The position numbers and the translations under genes were made by a program. A stretch of DNA of 64,000 nt, from positions 5,139,315 through 5,203,314 of the forward strand of contig NW_025335641.1 of the NCBI RefSeq assembly GCF_004798865.1, written 5' to 3'. The DNA comes from Varanus komodoensis (taxonomy: Eukaryota > Chordata > Lepidosauria > Squamata > Varanidae). Under the pieces are notes generated by a model. That model saw only the letters and a program-made list of their open reading frames with translations. It was not told the origin of the DNA and made no database searches. This document shows, in pieces, positions 1-11,970 of this stretch; within the stretch, counting starts at the first letter, position 1, and each line of letters starts with the position of its first letter.

Positions 1-2130
1 GAGTGGGGCTAGCTGTCTTTGGTTTGACACAGCTTGGTCTCCTCAATTGTCTGCCAAACACCTTGGGTTATAAGAACTGCATACTGCATACCATTTTTAT
101 CTCAGCCACAAATGCTTTCTAGGGGAAAAACCAAAATTTCCTCCATGTCTTCAAGGTTTGCAGAAATGATACATCTCAATCTCATGTAAAAACCACCCCC
201 AGTTTGAAAAAACTGTCACCAAGCATATCTAAATAAGTGCTAATAGCCAGTTGAAATCTTTCTTTTAGAAAGAAAACAGTAATAGTTAAGTATAAAGGCT
301 GCTAACCTACTGCAATTCTAGCAAACCCTCAATTTAGAAGCTTATGGTCATCCTCTATAGAGCAAGAGGAGTGGAGGCAATAGATTGTATCCTGGCCTCT
401 CTAGTCTCCTTCTGTTCCTCTAAAATACCCCCTTTTGCTTCCCTGACCTCAGAGGACAGCTGGTACAGCAGAACTTTGATTCTTAGCTCTGAGGCTGGAG
501 TTGTTTCCTGCTTCTGATCTGAGAATCTAAATCTCCTGCAGCCCCGGAATAGTTGTCCAGGGGCCAAAGAACTGCTCCTTAAAAGTTGTTACCATCAATA
601 GTATCAAACAGTTCTAAAATTGCTTCTCTGGGCTTTACAGGTCAAAAGCACTAGGAATTCTTATATGTACCAGCAATATAATTTATATTCAAAATATAAG
701 TGTGCTCAGGTATACCCAACAATCATATTTATCTATAATTAAGAGCACACACTTATTTGATCAGGTGATAGAGGGAAACAGACACTTGTAAATGCAGCTA
801 TTTTCAGTAACTACAAAGTGCTGGCAATTTCTTCTGCTACTACAATTTCATGCACAGTTACCTTCGCCTCCATTGAATCCTTCCATGTTTCAGAAACTAG
901 CATCGTTCTTTGCTGGTGAAACAGAGATTTACAACATGCAGCTGTCCAAAGTAATGTTACAAAACTGAGCTTCTGCATTAGTGTGAAATTGAATACTGAA
1001 AGTGGTCAAATACATTGTTTGGTGTAAATTTCCCTGCATTAGGTCAATTTCTCGTTAACGCTTTACTGTGACTGAAATACTTTCTTCTTTACAATTGGCT
1101 GTCACACAAGAAGGGGAAACTTTAGTAAAATCTCACCTTTGCGACATCAATCAAAATTTCTTACTATTTACTGCCATGAGGAGGGAACAGTCACAGTGAT
1201 AAAACTGTTCATGAATTAAAGTATGGATGGCCCTGGGTCTGTGAATATTCATTATTCTTAGTTGCAACTATGAAATGATCTGTATCTGGTTTAGCTTCAA
1301 AAGATCATTATTCATTGCTCTTAGGCACACACATTTAATAAAATAAAGGTGCAGTGTTATGGACTGTGCTTGGAAATCCTTGGGTTCAGAGGCTTCCAAG
1401 ATTTCTATGCCCTGCCAAACTGAAGTATGACTGGAAGAGAGGTGCAATTTCTTCCCCATTCTCTAGTCCATGCTGTTTGCACAAGACAGTGTTTTAAGCT
1501 TGTCTAGTGGACACACTTCATAAAAGGAGTGAAGGGGACTGGCAGAGATTCAGGAATGGATCTCCAAGTCCTGCTTCCTGCCATCCAAAACCCTTGGAAG
1601 GGATTTTTAGAGCTATCTTATAGTCCCAGTGAGGCTAGTTTCAGGATGCTAAACCTACTTCTGAGGAATACTTACCCCAGCGGCATAATGTTTGCATTTA
1701 AAAATCTTAATTTTTATAATTAACAAAGATTGCATTCAAAATATTTTCAATGATTGCTAACATTGCTTAAGGATTTCATTTTCTGAGTCATTGGGATCTG
1801 ATTTAATCAAAGAAAGTTTGGAAAACTAAAATGGGTTTTACAATTAGAACACATGAAATGATAGTTAAGAAGCAAGTCAAAGACACTGAGAGACACATAA
1901 AAAAGAGCCTTCAAAGAACTTCCAGGTCTCATTAGCATGGTGTTTAAGATTCCAATAAACCAAGCCATAATTCCAAAAAAGCCTCTTGAGTAGTTCAAAG
2001 TTTTGCTTAAAACCTAAAGCCCCTAACATTTCTCTCATTTCAATCACAAACTTGCTTAGAAGAACTTTATCTTTTTAAGAACCACCGGGCAGTGCTTGGA
2101 GTTTCTTCCCCATTAATAAATGTTTTAATA

Positions 2131-2722
2131 CAGTAGACTCTCAGTTAACTGGTGCCCATGGGGATTGGTAGATGCCAGATAAATGTAGTTTCTGGTTCCT
2201 TGAGAGTTACTATTAAAAATACCATACCCCATACTACATATGCTATACTTATACTGACTTGATATTAATAGTGAAATACAGTAATTAACAGCAAATTAAG
2301 ATAAATAAAGACTAATTTCTGAGCCTGAGCCTGACATTAAATTCCTCCATGAGCACTATGTAGCTCTCACCTTTTTCAAGCCTCTTGCATATTTCCATCT
2401 TCTGCTTGAGCGTAAGCCCTATGAGTTTACCCTTCCTTGGGACCTGTTTCAGCATACTTGGGGTTGAGTGAGAACACAAAATTTGAGTAACAGTCGATTC
2501 CAACCAACTGGCATGTTTACACACAGTGCGTTGGTGGGAGTGGGAGACAAACATGTGGTGTGCAATGCATGGGCTTATTTGCAGTATGTCAAGTTTAAAC
2601 TTACAGTTTCACTAGAAATTGATTTTATTTTAATTTTTATTTAATGTATTATTTCTTCAATGTTTTTGCCAGCTGCTTGAGAGCGTTGGTTGCTTGACTT
2701 CTGGCAAATGGACAGTGTACTG
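2131..2722 (-). mobile_element. Tigger-like (pogo) DNA transposon, internally deleted
   Basis: The left end reads CAGTAGACTCTCAGTTAACT after TA (2129-2130). The right end is a degenerate inverted match ending GTACTG before TA (2723-2724). These are Tigger-type terminal repeats with a TA target duplication. On the minus strand, inside 2312-2440, a short frame includes GLTLKQKMEICKRLEKGESY, the N-terminal CENP-B/pogo helix-turn-helix of Tigger transposases. The rest of the transposase (DDE domain) is missing. At about 590 bases this is a dead deletion derivative, with worn ends suggesting an old insertion. Confidence 0.85.
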
Positions 2723-3391
2723 TATATGCTTTTTATTTCCAAGTCTTATGACTGCAGTGAAAAATCCTGTTGTCATCAACTGTCTTCAATTCTGTTTTTG
2801 CTTTTCACCTAATTAAGGTGAGGCACTGGAATTCCTAAACTGGTGTCTGGAGTTAGTAATGGGTTCAGTGAGAGATACTAAATGGAAAATCATTCCAGAT
2901 GTTCTGTAGTTAGGCAGTTTTACGGACTAGTAAGGTGGTTTTCAGCCCTTACCGGGCAGAGCTCTGTTCCCTCATTTGGATCAGGATCACAGCTTCAGAT
3001 TACAGTTGGAGCCAAAATTAATCACTAGATGTGCAGGGCAATGTGGTAGTTGCAGCAGCTTTTCAACATAGACAGCCTGGCCATAATGGCTCAGGACCTG
3101 ATAACATCCAGAAAAGATTACTTATATTCTTAAAACTTCTCAAAAACATCAGATGGTTTCAATTTCATATTGCTGCTATTAAGAATAGCTTTTGGTCTCA
3201 GTATCTTATATAATTTAGCTGCTTTAATCTTCTTGTTTCTAATTATTTGTTGTTAAATTGATTATACTTGTTATCCATCTCAGCATTTTGCTTATGCACT
3301 GAAACTATGTAAACTAGAAATATCTTTTCAAAAAACATGGTCTGGGCATGGTAAGGAAACTATAGCTCTAATTAACAGGAATGCTCTATAT

Positions 3392-3705
3392 CATGGGTCC
3401 TCAAACTACAGCCCGGGGGCCAGATCTGGCCCACCATGCCCACTTGGACCCGCCCCGCGTGCACCCGCTGCAACCCACGTCGCCCCCCGCATGGGGAAGC
3501 AGTGGTTTGCTCGCTCAGAGAAAACGATCTGCGTCTTGTGACACATGCCTGCCCCCGCCATGCACCTCGTCCCCGCCTCAGTGCGCGCACCCACTCACAC
3601 TGCCCCGGCGCCAGCCTGCGCACACCTCTGGCACCACTTTTCCGGCCTGCACCCAGCACCGGCACCTTTCAGCTGGCCCCCTGGTTAAAAAGTTTGAGGA
3701 CCCCT
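3392..3705. mobile_element. GC-rich non-autonomous hAT element
   Basis: The right end TTTGAGGACCCCTG mirrors the left end CATGGGTCCTCAAA, matching the hAT-type terminal repeat CAGGGGTCCTCAAAC with one altered base at the left tip. Flanking 8-mers CTCTATAT and CACTGTAT agree at 6 of 8 positions, as for an aged 8-bp target duplication. The interior is very rich in C and CpG against an AT-rich background and carries no transposase. Open frames on both strands here are only by-products of the GC content. Confidence 0.8.
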
Positions 3706-5097
3706 GCACTGTATATTCCATCAATACACTGGAATGTTGTTTTCAGGTGTGACTGCAGGAAAATAAAAAATTACCATGTTTACTTCAGAGGTTAAGGATT
3801 CTATATTCCTATATGTTCTATCACTGCTTGATTGGGATAAAATCAGGGTCATGTTAAATATAATTGAAGGGCTGTAAAAATAATTAAAAATATAATAGCT
3901 GCAAGAGAATGATTAGTGATTGCTGGGGGGTAAGAACAAGTCTCCAACTGATTTGGTGTTGCTTCCTGAAACTGAGTTAGTAAGGTACTTGAGGCCAGTG
4001 GAGGACAACTGCAGTACTGAGCAGTACTTAAGTAGCCTCTTGGGTGAACTAACCCCAGTTGGACACGTTACAGTTTTCTGGTTCAGTTTTAAAGAATTAA
4101 CTGTAAACTTGCATAAGGAACCAAAAATAGGGATGAATTTATGTAGCCCAGTACTCAGCAATCAAGTCTGGCTACATGAATGGGACACAGCAAGCTCAGG
4201 CATGTGTGAACACGCACAAGTGGCTATAGGTTTATACAGCAATCCCACAGTAATGACACTCTGTGCTGTTTAACAACTATCCATTCACTTCTCCAATTTA
4301 TAAAAGCACTAATTATGCTTGTTATTCAACTGATACTTGCCCTGACCTCGTAACATCAATTTGATCGAATTAGCACTTAACGAGGCCTTGTCCAAGTCAA
4401 ACAGGAATTGTTTCAGAACATTCTTCAATGACGCAACCCACAGAGCTGGGCTGAAAGACCAATCAAGAAGGGTGCATGAGTAAGCAAGTGTGAGAGTTCA
4501 GCAGAAAAGCACTCACATCCTTCCCACCATGTCTTCTGAATAACCTTGCAGTCTTTGACCATTACAGAAGTGGTCAGACTCTAAAGCCTACTGTTCTCTA
4601 GAACAAAGCTTCATTGCCCACTGCCTTGCAACACTGACATTTTTCTGTTTGCCAAGATGTTGCACTATTTAGTCAGAAGAGTATTAGACATCTGGCAGCC
4701 ATTTCTAATCCCATGTTTCTTTCTGAAATACAATGTGGGAACAGTATTTGCCAGGGAGACCGGGGATGAGAAGGAACAGATACATGTATAACCCAAGCCC
4801 TTTCCACTACTTTCCTTCTAGAAGCATTTGTTACTCTAGCTTGGTTTCTTAACAGATATCCTGGTCAAATGCGGTACAACAGCTGGGTTGAGAAATTACA
4901 CAGAAAAAGGAATAGGCAAGAAAAAGATTAAAGACCAAATGCTCCTTCTTTCCAAGACATTTGTCCCACCATGCTTTCTACAGTGAAATCAAGCAAAGAG
5001 TTCAGAACCCTGTGCTTGCCACTAAATGTCTAATTTGACCCACAGTTCATAGCATTGTTTCCTCCCTGCCATATCATCACAGCTCATGAACTAGGCA

Positions 5098-5205
5098 TCC
5101 TGTTTATTTATTTATTTAAAACATTTCTATGCCGCCCCAATCGCAACAAAGCCTCGGGGCAGCTCACAAAGAATACTTAAAAACATACATAAATAATTGT
5201 TGAAG
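5098..5205 (-). mobile_element. CR1/L3-like LINE 3' end
   Basis: Antisense 3' tail: a TTTATTTATTTATTTAAA run followed by ACATTTCTATGCCGCCCC and GCCTCGGGGCAGCTCACAA. It is nearly the reverse complement of the 3' end of the plus-strand copy at 29190-29262, so the same family. Only the 3' untranslated end is present, the usual 5' truncation. Confidence 0.85.
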
Positions 5206-7282
5206 GCGATTACCAGGGAGATATTGATCATGTACTCATTTTTTTCAAGTTAATTCTTTGTCAGTCTTCATAGGAAATCCTTATGGCTTTTCATCAGCAT
5301 CCAGTTGCAGAGACAGCATGCATTCAAGAAGTTTCCGGAATTCTTGTTGTGCTCCCCTGGTCTCAGTAATATTTAAGAGGAGCAGGACAAGAGTAAGTGC
5401 AAGATTAAACATTTCCTGCTTTGCTGAAGTGATTTTGAGATGCTCATGAGAGGAGAAAGATACTTGCCATTATGAGCATAGCAAATGAATTTGTGCATCT
5501 TTAGTAGTTACTAATAATATGTGAGTAAATGCAGTTAGTTTCTTCAACTTGAGCCTTACTTCTAACCAAAAAAGGTCCTTTGGGATTTGTTGAAAGCCTG
5601 AATTACATGCATTTTAGCTGCATAAGCAAAAATCGCATCTTAACAATGTACTGATTTGGGATGTTCCATTTTATTCAGGACTTTCATGCTTAAAACCATG
5701 AAAACTCCACTCAATGTTCTGGGATGGGCTAGGTGCCAGCAGGAAAACTCTGATGAGTTAAATACTGATAAAGGCTATTTCTAAATGTTATAATAGTCAT
5801 TATCCAGCACATGCCCATGAGTTTGGTAACATCCAGAATGAAGCTCAGCGCAGCCATTTGAATAAAAGCATCAATGGGCCAGTTCAGATACCATGACAAC
5901 ATGATATGATTATATCCTGAGCAGCTCAACAGATCTGCAGAGGCCACCCTTTCTTTATAATGCCCCCAGAACATTTGCGGAATACAAAACTGTCATGATA
6001 AACCAAGCTTTATGATTAGAATAAACCACAGCAAGACTCAGGTCCACATACCCTCCCCATTGTTTTCTGGTATGGCTGCAAGGATAATGGAAGCTTTTAC
6101 CCCCCCTTTAAAAATTGCCATCCTTTCTGAATGCAACAAATTATGGTTAATCTTAGCTACAGCATTTTCCAAGCAAGCCTTAGTTAATTTTAACCATAGT
6201 TTTGAGTCAAGTTTGATCAAAACAAAGTAAATAAAAATGGAGGCAAAAGCTTCCTATTGCCTCTTTGTAACAACAAAGAAAAGAGGGGGACAGTGTGAGC
6301 CTAAGACTCATTTTTGTAGTATGTTTTTATTTAAATAAAAAATTTCAACCTAAGACTCATTGCAGCTCATTGCTATCACGATATGCCATAGCTTATCATG
6401 ACATCCCAAGCAATACAATAGCTCACCTGTGGAAACTAGTTTTTTTTCCTCCTGTTACACAAAGAACATTTGTCTGATGAAAACTGTCAGGATTCAATTG
6501 TGAAAAATAATGAAGATGGCAGGAAGTCCTACCTCATGCCTCTCTGAACGATAAAATATTCAGAGAAGCTTCCATTTGTAAGTAATGTAACCCTGAAGTC
6601 TCTATAAATAAGTTCAAGATAACAAATTCTTCTCCCCGAAGCAGAGAAGTTCTGAAACACTGAGCATACAATTCAAGGGCACTTGATTGAAGACCTTCCC
6701 TGAATCAACAGGAATACCCACAGGGCACTCTCAACATAATGAATATTGAAAACTCATCTACTAAAAATAGCAGGTTAGTCTTGTTCAAAGCTATGTGGAT
6801 TCTCAGTGGGAATATATTCAGAGGTGGGGGCCTGGAAATCAGATGCATCCAGCTAAGTTACTGCTTGCTGCTTAAACCACACAATACGTACAAGGGGAGG
6901 GGGACACCTGAAAATTCATGAAGGATGAATGTAAAAACTTTACGTCTGGCCTCAAATCCACTCAATTCCTTCTTCATCTGCATTTTGTTGTTGATGGCAG
7001 AGGAGAAGCCCTGATATGTGTTTCGAGTGATGCCACAGAGAATTCTGCATAAATCAAATGTTATTTGCTAGCCTTTTAGTTCAAAGTGGAAAAGCTCCAG
7101 TTTGTTACTGGAATGATTTGGTGTTATTGGGAGCAATCAAGAGGCAAATCTGCCTCCACCCCAGCTTGCTTTGGCAACCTGAATGCTAGGATCAGTACCA
7201 GGAACTCAGGATTTTCCTTTCAAGGGTAGTAATCAGACCACCTCTTTATCTGAGTAGACTAAGATTACAAATAGATCTATTT

Positions 7283-7332
7283 TGTGGATTGCAGACTACT
7301 GAAAATCTGTGGATTGCAGACTACTGAAAATC
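7283..7332. repeat. Perfect 25-bp tandem duplication
   Basis: The 25-base unit starting TGTGGATTGCAGACTACTGA occurs twice head to tail at 7283-7307 and 7308-7332 with no mismatch. This suggests a recent slippage or templated duplication, or an assembly artefact. Confidence 0.95.
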
Positions 7333-8253
7333 TTATATGGGAAGATTCCCTTTAACTTAATTGGATTTTTTTTGGAATAAGCATCCCTACAACTGCAGTT
7401 AGAGGATATCCAAGGAAAGAAATGCACAATCACAGAAACCAGTGTTACGTTGTTATTAAAAAGGGGGATTAAAAAAAAGTATTCAACAGCAACCACATCT
7501 GAAATAAATTTATTTCCTTCAATGAGTGATCACTTTTACAGAGAAATAAACTCATCCTTCTAGCACAGCAAACTATTTCAGATCCCATATTTAGAATGAT
7601 AATAATTCGTAACTTCCCAACTCTATTTTTGGAAAAAAAATCCAAATATTTTGTAAACTCCTGAATTTGAGGATCTTTCCCTTCTACTTATTTTCCCTTG
7701 GCCCCTAACATGTAGCACTACCAACCATTATATTCAATTCAATATATTGAATGTATATTGCATCTATCTCTGAACTACAGCCAACAAATAAAGTAACTGA
7801 AAGCATTTCATTATGAGCCAAAGAGAGAATTCTGTCTAATTTTTTAAAATTTGAACAGGCAGAAAGATAGTGCTACCAATAAACAATTCATTTATCTTCC
7901 ATACTAAGGCTTTGAAGAATAAGGCATTATCTATTTTAAAACAGATAAGGGTAGATTTCAAGCTTTGTGTTTTACTAGAACGCTGTGATCTACCCAGTGG
8001 AGCCAGGCAGGTACAAAAACATGCACTTTAAAGAACATAGTGCTCCTGAGCAGCAACACAGGAATGTGGGGGTTTTGTGCAACCAGAACTGAGTTATGAT
8101 CTCAGTCCTTCCAGAGAGAAATCCATTTCTGGATATTCCAGGGTTTCTTCACATCAGTAAGATAAATTGTATGGGTGACATTTTGTTATTCCTGTTGCTG
8201 AACAACTGGAATTCAGAAATTCTTGCTGTTCTACTAAAATTACCTTGAAGTCT

Positions 8254-8550
8254 ACCAATATTTATTTATTTTATTTATTAACAATATTTATACCCCATCC
8301 TTTACGAAACATCCCAGGACAGTTTACAACAATAAGTAAGACACAACAAAATACAGCATAACATAACAAGCATAATGGAGCATAACAATGATAAAACCTA
8401 ATTAAAATAATTAAATATTAAAATAGTGGGCAAATAAAAAGGTTTAACAAAAAGAATATAACATCGGCACCAGGCGAACCTCTCTGGGGAGTGAATTCCA
8501 CAGTTGGGATGCCACCACAGAGAAGATACCTTCCACCCACCCTATCTTAA
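8254..8550 (-). mobile_element. CR1/L3-like LINE 3' fragment
   Basis: Antisense. The tail TTTATTTATTTTATTTATTAAC leads into ATACCCCATCCTTTACGAAAC, then CGAACCTCTCTGGGGAGTG and CACAGTTGGGATGCCACCACA. On the minus strand these encode the CR1/L3 reverse-transcriptase C-terminus (VASQLWNSLPREVRLVP). It matches the copies at 16896 and 32822. Coding similarity fades after about 8550. Confidence 0.85.
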
Positions 8551-9319
8551 TATAAATGCTTAACTGATTACAGTCAGCAAGCCATAGGATCGTAACCTTA
8601 TTAAGAAAGTAAGAGCTCAATCCTATGGTATGTAGACAGGAATCAAGATGGGCACAGAAACATTCAGAGTCCCAGCTCTGACCTTGCTTCAAGGCTGGAG
8701 CTGGTACTCGAGTATGAAACTGGACCATGCCTTCAAAGCTGATGCACTAAGAACAGCCCTGGCTATGGCTCTGAAGTTGTAAAAATGACCTCAAAGTTGG
8801 CATTGCGTGGGTGCTCTGTGGTCAGGCCAGGGAGGAATCAGGTGCTGCCAACATGCCTAGTACACTAGTGATGCCTCAGCTTTCCTTTCTCACTCTCTGG
8901 CAAAAGAATCACATGGCCAAAATAATACATTTGGGTCTTTTGCTGGGTGAGAGAAGTGTGCAGCTGACCCTTGCTTCACTCCCTCTCCATAAGATGTCCA
9001 TAATCCTCTGAATTTGGAAGATCATGGGTAGCCACATGGGATTACACTGTAACAAGTCTTCAAAACAGTCTGCATCTGGTTTAATTTTATGAAGCTGTCC
9101 AGCTTTCACTTACTTGTTGTGCTATATCTTCTAGTCACAACTCTGAAATTCAAATGTCTCAATGTGCCCAAAGCAGAATAGAAAGCTAGCGAATGATTTG
9201 ATATTCTGGTTTCACGAAATCTCACCATCAGCAGAGATAATATTACAAAAAGTATCTCCTCAGCCTTCACAAATGGGCTAAATATTATATTAATGTAGTT
9301 TTAACCAAAGAAAAATCAA

Positions 9320-9476
9320 GTCTAATAATCTTTTACTTAATTTATTTTTACTGGTTATATGTTATTTATTATATTAGTATGGATTGTTTTATTGTATTCT
9401 GATTTTAATGATTGTAAGCCATCCTGACATGCCATGCATAAGGGCATATAAAAGTTTTAAATAAATAATAAATATA
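9320..9476 (+). mobile_element. CR1-like LINE 3' end
   Basis: Ends with GATTGTAAGCCATCCTGACA, a degenerate GGGCATATAAA and an AAATAAATAATAAA tail, the usual arrangement of a CR1-type 3' end on the plus strand. There is no coding part. It lies directly beside SELENOF exon 2 in the opposite orientation. Confidence 0.65.
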
Positions 9477-9521
9477 TCAGCAACTTTTAAACAATAACTT
9501 ATGCATGGTTATTAAGCCTAC

Positions 9522-9689
9522 CTTTCTAGTTTCAGACTGAGCTTCTTCTTGGCAGCACTTTCTACAGAAGGGATCCAGCTGATTCAAGCCAAACTGGCTA
9601 AGAAGATCACAAGAACTGCATAACAAGTTACTGGAAAAGCCAAGCTCTCTGCATGCCTCTGATGATAATTCTGCTCCATATACAGACAC
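9522..9689 (-). CDS. SELENOF: SELENOF exon 2 (15-kDa selenoprotein F, UGGT-binding Cys-rich domain)
   Basis: This 168-base, phase-0 exon encodes 56 residues, beginning VSVYGAELSSEACRELGF and ending EEAQSETRK. The acceptor CAG lies just before 9689 and the donor GTAGGC just after 9522. SELENOF is an ER-resident thioredoxin-like selenoprotein that binds UDP-glucose:glycoprotein glucosyltransferase and helps disulfide quality control. All six cysteines of the UGGT-binding domain are present (exon residues 13, 24, 27, 42, 45, 46). Compared with the human protein as I recall it, the stretch is close to identical. The main difference is LDPFCRKCC where human has LDPDCRGCC, which replaces an acid with Phe and a Gly with Lys inside the Cys cluster. 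The Sec/Cys redox motif is encoded further left, outside the window. Identification is firm. Confidence 0.97.
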
Positions 9690-9808
9690 CTGGTCAGAAG
9701 GAAAGCCAAAATTCACTCAGCTAGCCAGTTTATGTTGAGAATATGCAACTATATAGTTGCCAGATGTAATAAAGTAAACACCGTTTTTTAAAACACAACC
9801 TTTAAAAG

Positions 9809-9946
9809 CAGTCTTCCCCAACCTTGCACCTTCTAGACATATTTGGACTGCAATACCCAGAATTCTCAGTCAATGATCCTGCTGGATGGGAATTCTGGGA
9901 GTTGTGATCCAAATGCCTCTGAAGGCCACTAGGAAGGGGGAGACTG
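9809..9946. mobile_element. Palindromic hAT MITE
   Basis: A 138-base imperfect palindrome. The left end CAGTCTTCCCCAACC is mirrored by GGGGGAGACTG at the right. The arms carry AATACCCAGAATTCTCAGTC and its partner GGAATTCTGGGAGTTGTGAT, the 'ttctgggagttgtag' type of arm common in squamate MITEs. Flanking 8-mers TTTAAAAG and CTTTAAAG match at 6 of 8 positions, fitting a hAT target duplication. There is no coding capacity. Confidence 0.8.
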
Positions 9947-11139
9947 CTTTAAAGAATTCCATTTCCCATATCACAGAACAATTTATGCAATGGAATTGGA
10001 CTGACACAGGACTACAATTTCATATAAAGCTTAACTAAAATTTTGTTAGACATAAAAGCAAAAAGTATATTAACAATTTACAGAAAATGCCAATTATAAT
10101 GATTAACATATATAAAAGTACAATATATTTAGTTTGCAATCTGGACAGTGCAACTATGACAAGGATTTCTAATCTTTTCAGGTCAGTGGAATGATAGGTC
10201 TCTAGACATTTTGGAGTCCATCTTCCAGAAGCCTCTGCAAGAATTGCCAATGGTCAGGGATACAAGAAGTTGAAGTCCAAATTATCTAGAGGCTTACTTT
10301 CTACACACCCTGTTCTATATCATGCAGGGAGCCTCCACATATATGAAAGGACCTCAGCTGCTGCTGTCATGCCATCAACTGTTCAAACCAATCAAAAAAC
10401 AAAACCAACAAAACAAAAGGAAGCAAAAAACAATTCAGCAAACCAAACCAGTTTGAATGGTATGTTTCTATTCCATTCCTCCTCCAAGGAGTTCAGGGAA
10501 GCATATGGTCCCTCCACATCTCCCTTTAATTCTCAAAGCCTCCTTCTACAGTAAATTAGGCTAACAGAGAACCAAAGCTCATGTAGTGAGTTTTATGGTT
10601 AAGTAGGGTTTAAACTCAGGGCTCTTCCATCCTAACAACTAGAACTAGATCTCATGCTGTTAAGAATGACTCAGGTCTTAATATCTCACACATTATGAAA
10701 AGTAACTTCTGCTGATTTTAGCAATAGTCACTCCCACGGTATAGGTTTGAGGTATCACACACAGTCCATATTTGCATAATAATAAACCAACATATTGTGG
10801 ATAAGATTGACAAACACAGTGGAGGGGCGATCTGTCCAGTTAAACCAGTTATGTTCAGTAACAACTCATTTAAGAGAGCCTTTGGCTATTATGCTGTACA
10901 GAAATGAAATAATAGATGAATGATTTGATTCCAACTTAGTTATAGTTATAGTTATAGGAACCCCGAGCCTAAAGCTAAAACTACTTAAGTTCTATTAATT
11001 TAAATAGTCTAAGAATAACAAAGATCATAATTCCATACACATTAAGACAGAAAAAAGTCTTCAACATTCTCCAGCCAGTACTGCTACCTGAAAATGCAAG
11101 AAAATATTATTTTGTTTTTACATGGAACCATAGTTAAAG

Positions 11140-11290
11140 CTCTCTGGGCAGTTTACAACAATGCACAAAAGCAATACAGTGCAATACAATGTAAAACAAG
11201 TGTCATGAAAGCAAAGCAGCATTAAAATGAATTTAAAGTCGCTTAAACATACAGTAGAAATGACTTAAAATTCAGTAAAGTTGTATAAAG
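11140..11290 (-). mobile_element. CR1-type LINE 3' end, degraded
   Basis: CTCTCTGGGCAGTTTACAAC followed by a run of AATACAGTGCAATACAATGT-type sequence and ATTAAAATGAATTTAAAGT. This is the antisense layout of a CR1 3' end, compare 8310-8420. It abuts the CpG island of the divergent promoter. Confidence 0.6.
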
Positions 11291-11620
11291 TTGCAAAACG
11301 TCTTTCTTTCTCGACTGCGTCCTAAACTTTCCACTATTATTTGTATTAATCCGATAATGTATTGGGGGAACGCCGCTATTAGCGAAAAACCCGATTTTAT
11401 GCCTCTTTCCTCAGCAACAACTCCACCACCCCCATTTTAAAGGGCCTTATTTCCGAGGTAGCTCCAGCACGGCTGCAGAGGACGAACCCAGTTAGGCAAG
11501 GCCAGAAATCGAACCAGCAATTCCGGATTCCGCTTTAGCTCCAGGAACGCGCGCTTCCGCCCGGCTCCAAGCACGGACGCCCGTCCTTCCCAATTCCTTC
11601 GCCTCCAAAGCGTCCCTTAC

Positions 11621-11689
11621 CGCCTGCAACGTCGCCAAGAGCCACACCCAGAAGCGCCCCAGCTCCATCGCTCCCTTCGCCGCCGCCAT
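11621..11689 (-). CDS. SELENOF: SELENOF exon 1 coding part (signal peptide)
   Basis: Encodes 23 residues, MAAAKGAMELGRFWVWLLAT then LQA, and stops at a GTAAGG donor. This is the N-terminal ER signal peptide. The hydrophobic core FWVWLLATLQA corresponds to LRLLLATVLQA of the human protein. The start was chosen because the context AGCATGG (A at -3, G at +4) is strong and the frame joins exon 2 in phase. A second in-frame ATG at codon 8 could also start a usable signal peptide. Length and phase (69 bases, phase 0) fit the human gene structure. The exon lies wholly within the CpG island, so its transcript starts somewhat above 11689. Confidence 0.93.
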
Positions 11690-11970
11690 GCTGGCGCACC
11701 GACAGTTGCCGGCACCGCAGGAAATTCATGAAAAGCCCTTCTGAGTGTCCAAAGCACCGCCAGGCCAGAACCACCGACGAAAATGCTGCTCAGCCCCACC
11801 CATCCTTATGGTGACGACTTTAAAATTTTGAAATGGCAAGTCTGAGTATATTTGTGGGAGAAGATCCACTGTATTTTCAAGTTACACACTTTTTTCGTGT
11901 TTTTTTTCCCCAGGCACTTTCAAGAACACTATAGCGAGAGCCTACTTTCTACAAAGACAGACTTCTAGAG

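Larger units (their letters stand above)
1..9521 (-). other. SELENOF: SELENOF intron 2 (partial, left edge cut)
   Basis: Intron following SELENOF exon 2 on the minus strand; it starts with a GT donor at 9521-9520 and runs off the left edge. I looked for the selenocysteine exon (peptide like AGAILEVCGU followed by KLGRFPQV) and the later RSDKPKLF exon and did not see them. The stretches 1-2130, 2723-3391, 3706-5097, 5205-8250 and 8550-9319 show no gene and no repeat I can name. They are AT-rich with short open frames that mostly lack an ATG. Named repeats inside are listed separately. Confidence 0.8.
9690..11620 (-). other. SELENOF: SELENOF intron 1
   Basis: Intron of about 1.9 kb between a GTAAGGGACG donor (11620 downward) and a CTTCTGACCAG acceptor. 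It joins LQA of exon 1 to VSVYGAE of exon 2, as in human LQAVSAFGAE. It contains a palindromic hAT MITE (9809-9946) and an antisense CR1-type tail (about 11140-11290). The remainder, 9947-11139, shows no gene. Its first 300 bases in transcript order belong to the CpG island. Confidence 0.93.

Noticed and set aside
355-567. Minus-strand frame with a Glu/Arg-rich, coiled-coil-like end (EEQKETREARIQS)
   Set aside because: It starts with TTG, is only 70 codons and has no family match. Possibly a retroelement scrap, but not supportable.
3381-3795. Three overlapping frames of 97-123 codons
   Set aside because: All lie in the GC-rich hAT element on both strands. None resembles a transposase or other protein.
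3920-4273. Plus-strand frame of 117 codons in SELENOF intron 2
   Set aside because: It starts with TTG, has no recognised domain, and has an antisense frame of similar length. Treated as chance.
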